Source: Sphingopyxis macrogoltabida
GTDB lineage: Bacteria; Pseudomonadota; Alphaproteobacteria; Sphingomonadales; Sphingomonadaceae
DNA: 64,000 nucleotides
Assembly (NCBI RefSeq): GCF_001307295.1
Contig: NZ_CP012700.1
Coordinates: forward strand, 4,591,001-4,655,000
Reading direction: 5' to 3'
Below the pieces are notes generated by a model that worked only from the letters and a program-made list of their open reading frames with translations, ran no database searches and was not told the DNA's origin. Each line of letters begins with the position of its first letter. Position 1 is the stretch's first letter. The translations under genes were made by a program, and so were the position numbers. This document shows positions 61,803 to 64,000 of the stretch, in pieces.

Positions 61803-62079
61803 GTTTCGTCTCCTTGGGTTTCGAAGGGGGGTTCAGGGCTGTCAGGATGATTGCGTTGAGGGTTGCCAGCGCCTCGGGAGTGCGCAGGGCCATCGGCTGG
61901 CCGCGATCGGCCAATTGCAGCAAATCCAGCCCCAGGCTTCGACGTCCCTCGAACAGAGCGAGATCACGGCTGTCATGCCCATTGGCTGGCTCCCAGATGC
62001 CAGCCAGTTGAATCGCTTCAAAGAGGAATTGTCTGAACTCGGGGATGGAGAGCAGAAGCTGGAGGTCCTTGTCCTGCAT
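61771..62079 (-). CDS. Bbp19-like phage protein
   Basis: 102 residues. LLLSIPEFRQFLFEAIQLAG and ALFEGRRSLGLDLLQLADR match the short Bbp19-type domain (EGRR-GL-LL pattern) found between portal and scaffold in BPP-1-like phages. Function unknown. It overlaps the portal stop (TGATG). Confidence 0.8.
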   Translation of the reverse strand: MQDKDLQLLLSIPEFRQFLFEAIQLAGIWEPANGHDSRDLALFEGRRSLGLDLLQLADRGQPMALRTPEALATLNAIILTALNPPSKPKETKRADRYDDIPD

Positions 62080-63707
62080 CAGGCACCGAGCAGCGTATCG
62101 AGCAGCGGGTCGCCGCCGACGTCGGTTTCGCTGAGCAGGCGCGCCGCATCGGCGCCGTCCTTAACGGCGGGCGCCGCCGCGAGCATTTTCGCCTGCGCTT
62201 CGTCGGTGGCGCGCTGCTGGCGGCGCTTCATCGCGTCGGCGGTCGACCGGATGATCTTCGACGGCGTGCCGGCGCGCTGCGCATATTCGTCGATCGTCTG
62301 ATCGATATCGATCTTGTCGGCCGCTTCGGGGAAGGTGCCGGAGAGATTGCCGACGAAGGAGACGCTGCGCTCGATCTGGCCGATGCCGACCAGGCGCTGC
62401 ATCTGCGTCAGGATCGAGACGAATTCGACCTTGATTTCGGCCTCGCGGAGCGCGGGCGGGGCGGGCGGCAGCATGCGCCCGCGCTCCATCAGGCTGAACA
62501 CGCGCTCGATAACGATCGTGAGCTTTTCGACGCTGACGCGTTCGATCACCGGACCCAGCTGGGTCAGCTTCTCTTCGTTGCGCTTCGCGATCTCTTCCAT
62601 GTTGCGGGGCTGGATGCCGCGCATATTGGTGATGGCGTTGAAGAGGTCGGCATAGAACAGGGTGTCGACCTGCTCCTTGCATTTGTCGATCTCGGCCCGG
62701 ATCGCCTCCGGCGCCTGATACGGCATCTGATAGGGCACCACGATATTGTCGCGCTGGACGCCGTTGCCCGTGACGATCGAGCGCGGCTGACCGGTCAGGC
62801 GGACATGCGGCGGGACGATCTTTTCGGGGTGCACCATGAGGTCGATGGCCTCGTTGCGGCGCTTCGTCTGTAGCTGGAGCTCGCGGAGCGCCGGCAGCGC
62901 CTCCATGCCGGGCGAGGTGCCGTAGACATCGCCGCCGGCGACGTCCCACCGCGGCGCCCAGAACGGCTGCTCGCTATAGCCGGAGACGCGCAAGGTCGCG
63001 TCGCGATCGTCGCTCGCGTCCCAATAGACGCTGCGGTAGTTGAAGCGGCCGGCCGTGTCGGGCTCTATCGCCTGATAGATCTCGACGTCTTTCTCGTAAT
63101 CGCTGCGGTCGAACGCTTCGCGTATCCACGGCTGCACCGCGTCGCCGAACGATGTGACCGCCTGGCGCACCGTCATCGGGCACAGGCGATAGAGCGTGTC
63201 CGGCCGCATCGCGTCGGACAGCGCAATCCAATATTCGCCGAAGGTCAGGCTGTGGCAGACACCGCCATGGATGCGATGCTCGACCATGACCGTCGCCTCG
63301 GTCCCGAACAGGCCGGTTTCGCCATAACCGGTCTTTGCCGCGCCATAGAAGTTGGTCGAGGCAAGAAACGCGTACATGCGCGCCTCGACATCGCTGAGCC
63401 ACGCGCGGACGCCCTCGGCTTCCATGAACTCGGATGCGACGGCGAGGGTGAACCACGGGGTTGAGGCAGACGACAGGCCCGACGCCATGCCATGGGTGAG
63501 GGTGCGCGCCGCTATGATGCCGTGCGGATCGAGCAGGCGATTATTGGCCTGCCGGCGCCGAATACCCTTGTTCCGCTCGGTCGCGAGAAAGCGGGAGCGG
63601 GCGGGCTGCGCGAATCGCGCAATGTCGCGGACCTCCGCCTCATAGTCCTGGCGGATGGTCTTCATCCCCGCCAGGCGGGTTTCGCAGTCCTGACGGAGCG
63701 ATGCCAT
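62079..63707 (-). CDS. Portal (head-tail connector) protein
   Basis: 542 residues, the usual size for T7-type connectors (PF12236). FYGAAKTGYGETGLFGTEAT, then FGEYWIALSDAMRPDTLYRL, and YADLFNAITNMRGIQPRNME are family blocks. ATG 63,707 is chosen because it follows the preceding stop by one base; the upstream frame to 63,830 is Arg-rich noise. It forms the dodecameric channel for DNA entry. Confidence 0.9.
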   Translation of the reverse strand: MASLRQDCETRLAGMKTIRQDYEAEVRDIARFAQPARSRFLATERNKGIRRRQANNRLLDPHGIIAARTLTHGMASGLSSASTPWFTLAVASEFMEAEGVRAWLSDVEARMYAFLASTNFYGAAKTGYGETGLFGTEATVMVEHRIHGGVCHSLTFGEYWIALSDAMRPDTLYRLCPMTVRQAVTSFGDAVQPWIREAFDRSDYEKDVEIYQAIEPDTAGRFNYRSVYWDASDDRDATLRVSGYSEQPFWAPRWDVAGGDVYGTSPGMEALPALRELQLQTKRRNEAIDLMVHPEKIVPPHVRLTGQPRSIVTGNGVQRDNIVVPYQMPYQAPEAIRAEIDKCKEQVDTLFYADLFNAITNMRGIQPRNMEEIAKRNEEKLTQLGPVIERVSVEKLTIVIERVFSLMERGRMLPPAPPALREAEIKVEFVSILTQMQRLVGIGQIERSVSFVGNLSGTFPEAADKIDIDQTIDEYAQRAGTPSKIIRSTADAMKRRQQRATDEAQAKMLAAAPAVKDGADAARLLSETDVGGDPLLDTLLGA

Positions 63708-63708
63708 C

Positions 63709-63894
63709 TCAGCCGAGCGTCGGGCTGGCCGCGTTCGGACTGCCGAGCGCGCCCTGCGGGCTGGTGATGATGCCGGCCATGATGGCGCGGCGGCGCTTCG
63801 ACGAATCCTTGGTAAGGTCCAGCCCCTCATCCGGCAGCTTCATCGACTGCCGTTCCGGCTGTGTCGGCATATCGGGGGCTTTGGGGGTGCACAT
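63709..63894 (-). CDS. Small phage protein upstream of the portal gene
   Basis: 61 residues, MCTPKAPDMPTQPERQSMKL at the start and MAGIITSPQGALGSPNAASP near the end. AAGGAG lies ten bases before ATG 63,894, partly inside a hairpin. Phages of this type often carry a short gene here; function unknown. Confidence 0.68.
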   Translation of the reverse strand: MCTPKAPDMPTQPERQSMKLPDEGLDLTKDSSKRRRAIMAGIITSPQGALGSPNAASPTLG

Positions 63895-63901
63895 GCCAGC
63901 G

Positions 63902-63953
63902 GCTCTCCTTTGTCGGGAGAGCGTTACGGGCCGCCCCTATGGCTTTGAATCGG
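63902..63953 (-). promoter_or_regulatory. Late-operon repeat element, copy 1, with hairpin over ribosome site
   Basis: CCGATTCAAAGC (63,942-63,953, minus strand) lies three bases after the stop of the upstream gene and 47 bases before ATG 63,894. A hairpin GCTCTCC/GGAGAGC (63,902-63,922) follows; its second arm contains GGAG, the ribosome site. Confidence 0.6.
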
Positions 63954-63955
63954 GC

Positions 63956-64000
63956 CTATAGCTCGTCATAGCGGTCGCGGACCTTGACCTCCGGCGGCGG
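63956..64000 (-). CDS. 3' end of a gene continuing beyond the window
   Basis: Only 14 codons are visible on the minus strand, ending PPPEVKVRDRYDEL and TAG. In this position BPP-1-like phages carry packaging genes such as the large terminase, but nothing visible proves it. Confidence 0.5.
   Translation of the reverse strand, partial: PPPEVKVRDRYDEL

Noticed and set aside
43218..64000. Diversity-generating retroelement, as in phage BPP-1
   Set aside because: No reverse transcriptase and no template/variable repeat pair was seen in the visible part; the tailspike is not Mtd-like. The unseen right part could still hold one.
1..64000. CRISPR arrays and insertion sequences
   Set aside because: No regularly spaced direct repeats and no transposase with terminal inverted repeats were found.

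Overview
The window looks like the chromosome of a high-GC alphaproteobacterium of the sphingomonad group, with Sphingopyxis-like style. This rests on the TonB-dependent receptor plus esterase/CoA-ligase gene set, the many short overlapping catabolic genes and the codon use. Genus and species cannot be fixed from the sequence alone. Positions 1 to about 39,018 are host chromosome. From 39,019 to the right edge lies a podovirus-type prophage that continues beyond the window.

Host part. (1) 1-2,006: a truncated LysR regulator divergent from an MFS transporter whose leader can fold over its own ribosome binding site. (2) 2,010-9,138: a seven-gene leftward operon (isochorismatase-like hydrolase, alpha/beta hydrolase, XapX, Cys-tailed amidohydrolase, DoxX, MFS_3 exporter broken by one in-frame amber codon, alginate-export-type outer-membrane barrel). 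(3) 9,387-18,059: a rightward catabolic cluster (TonB receptor, MFS, type-B carboxylesterase, acyl-CoA ligase, TetR, MFE-2-like SDR). It has two matching 22-bp palindromes, so a local TetR regulon taking up and beta-oxidising an unknown ester is likely. (4) 18,060-20,801: gene-poor, with two decayed gene ends, a small membrane protein and a YkuD-like L,D-transpeptidase relative. (5) 20,802-20,876: tRNA-Glu(CTC) with its terminator. (6) 20,935-28,993: an amino-acid permease and what looks like a complete trans-4-hydroxy-L-proline pathway (epimerase, FAD oxidoreductase, deaminase, ketoglutarate-semialdehyde dehydrogenase, Ldh-type reductase) with a GntR regulator and GTATAC-centred palindromes in both divergent promoter regions. 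(7) 29,248-38,906: secreted amidohydrolase, TetR, ABC ATPase, an ABC permease fused to an M1 peptidase, and two adjacent hydrolase genes each broken by several frameshifts.

Prophage. The left boundary is a displaced 3' half of tRNA-Glu(TTC) at 39,019-39,062. Inside come, from left to right, a lysis module (spanin pair, small proteins, holin, N-acetylmuramidase), a rightward O-antigen-acyltransferase-like conversion gene, and the leftward late operon: tailspike, a 2,227-residue virion protein, SLT-domain internal protein, gp14-like, gp13-like, a split tail nozzle, gp11-like adaptor, cement (Bbp16-like), capsid (Bbp17-like), scaffold, Bbp19-like protein and portal. This order resembles Bordetella phage BPP-1 and T7-type virion modules. 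No integrase, terminase or repressor lies in the window.

The most unusual signal is a 12-base element (minus strand, core CGATTCAA) repeated at four gaps of the otherwise tightly packed late operon. Each copy lies 27-49 bases before a start codon and is followed or overlapped by a hairpin. It may be a phage promoter or leader element.
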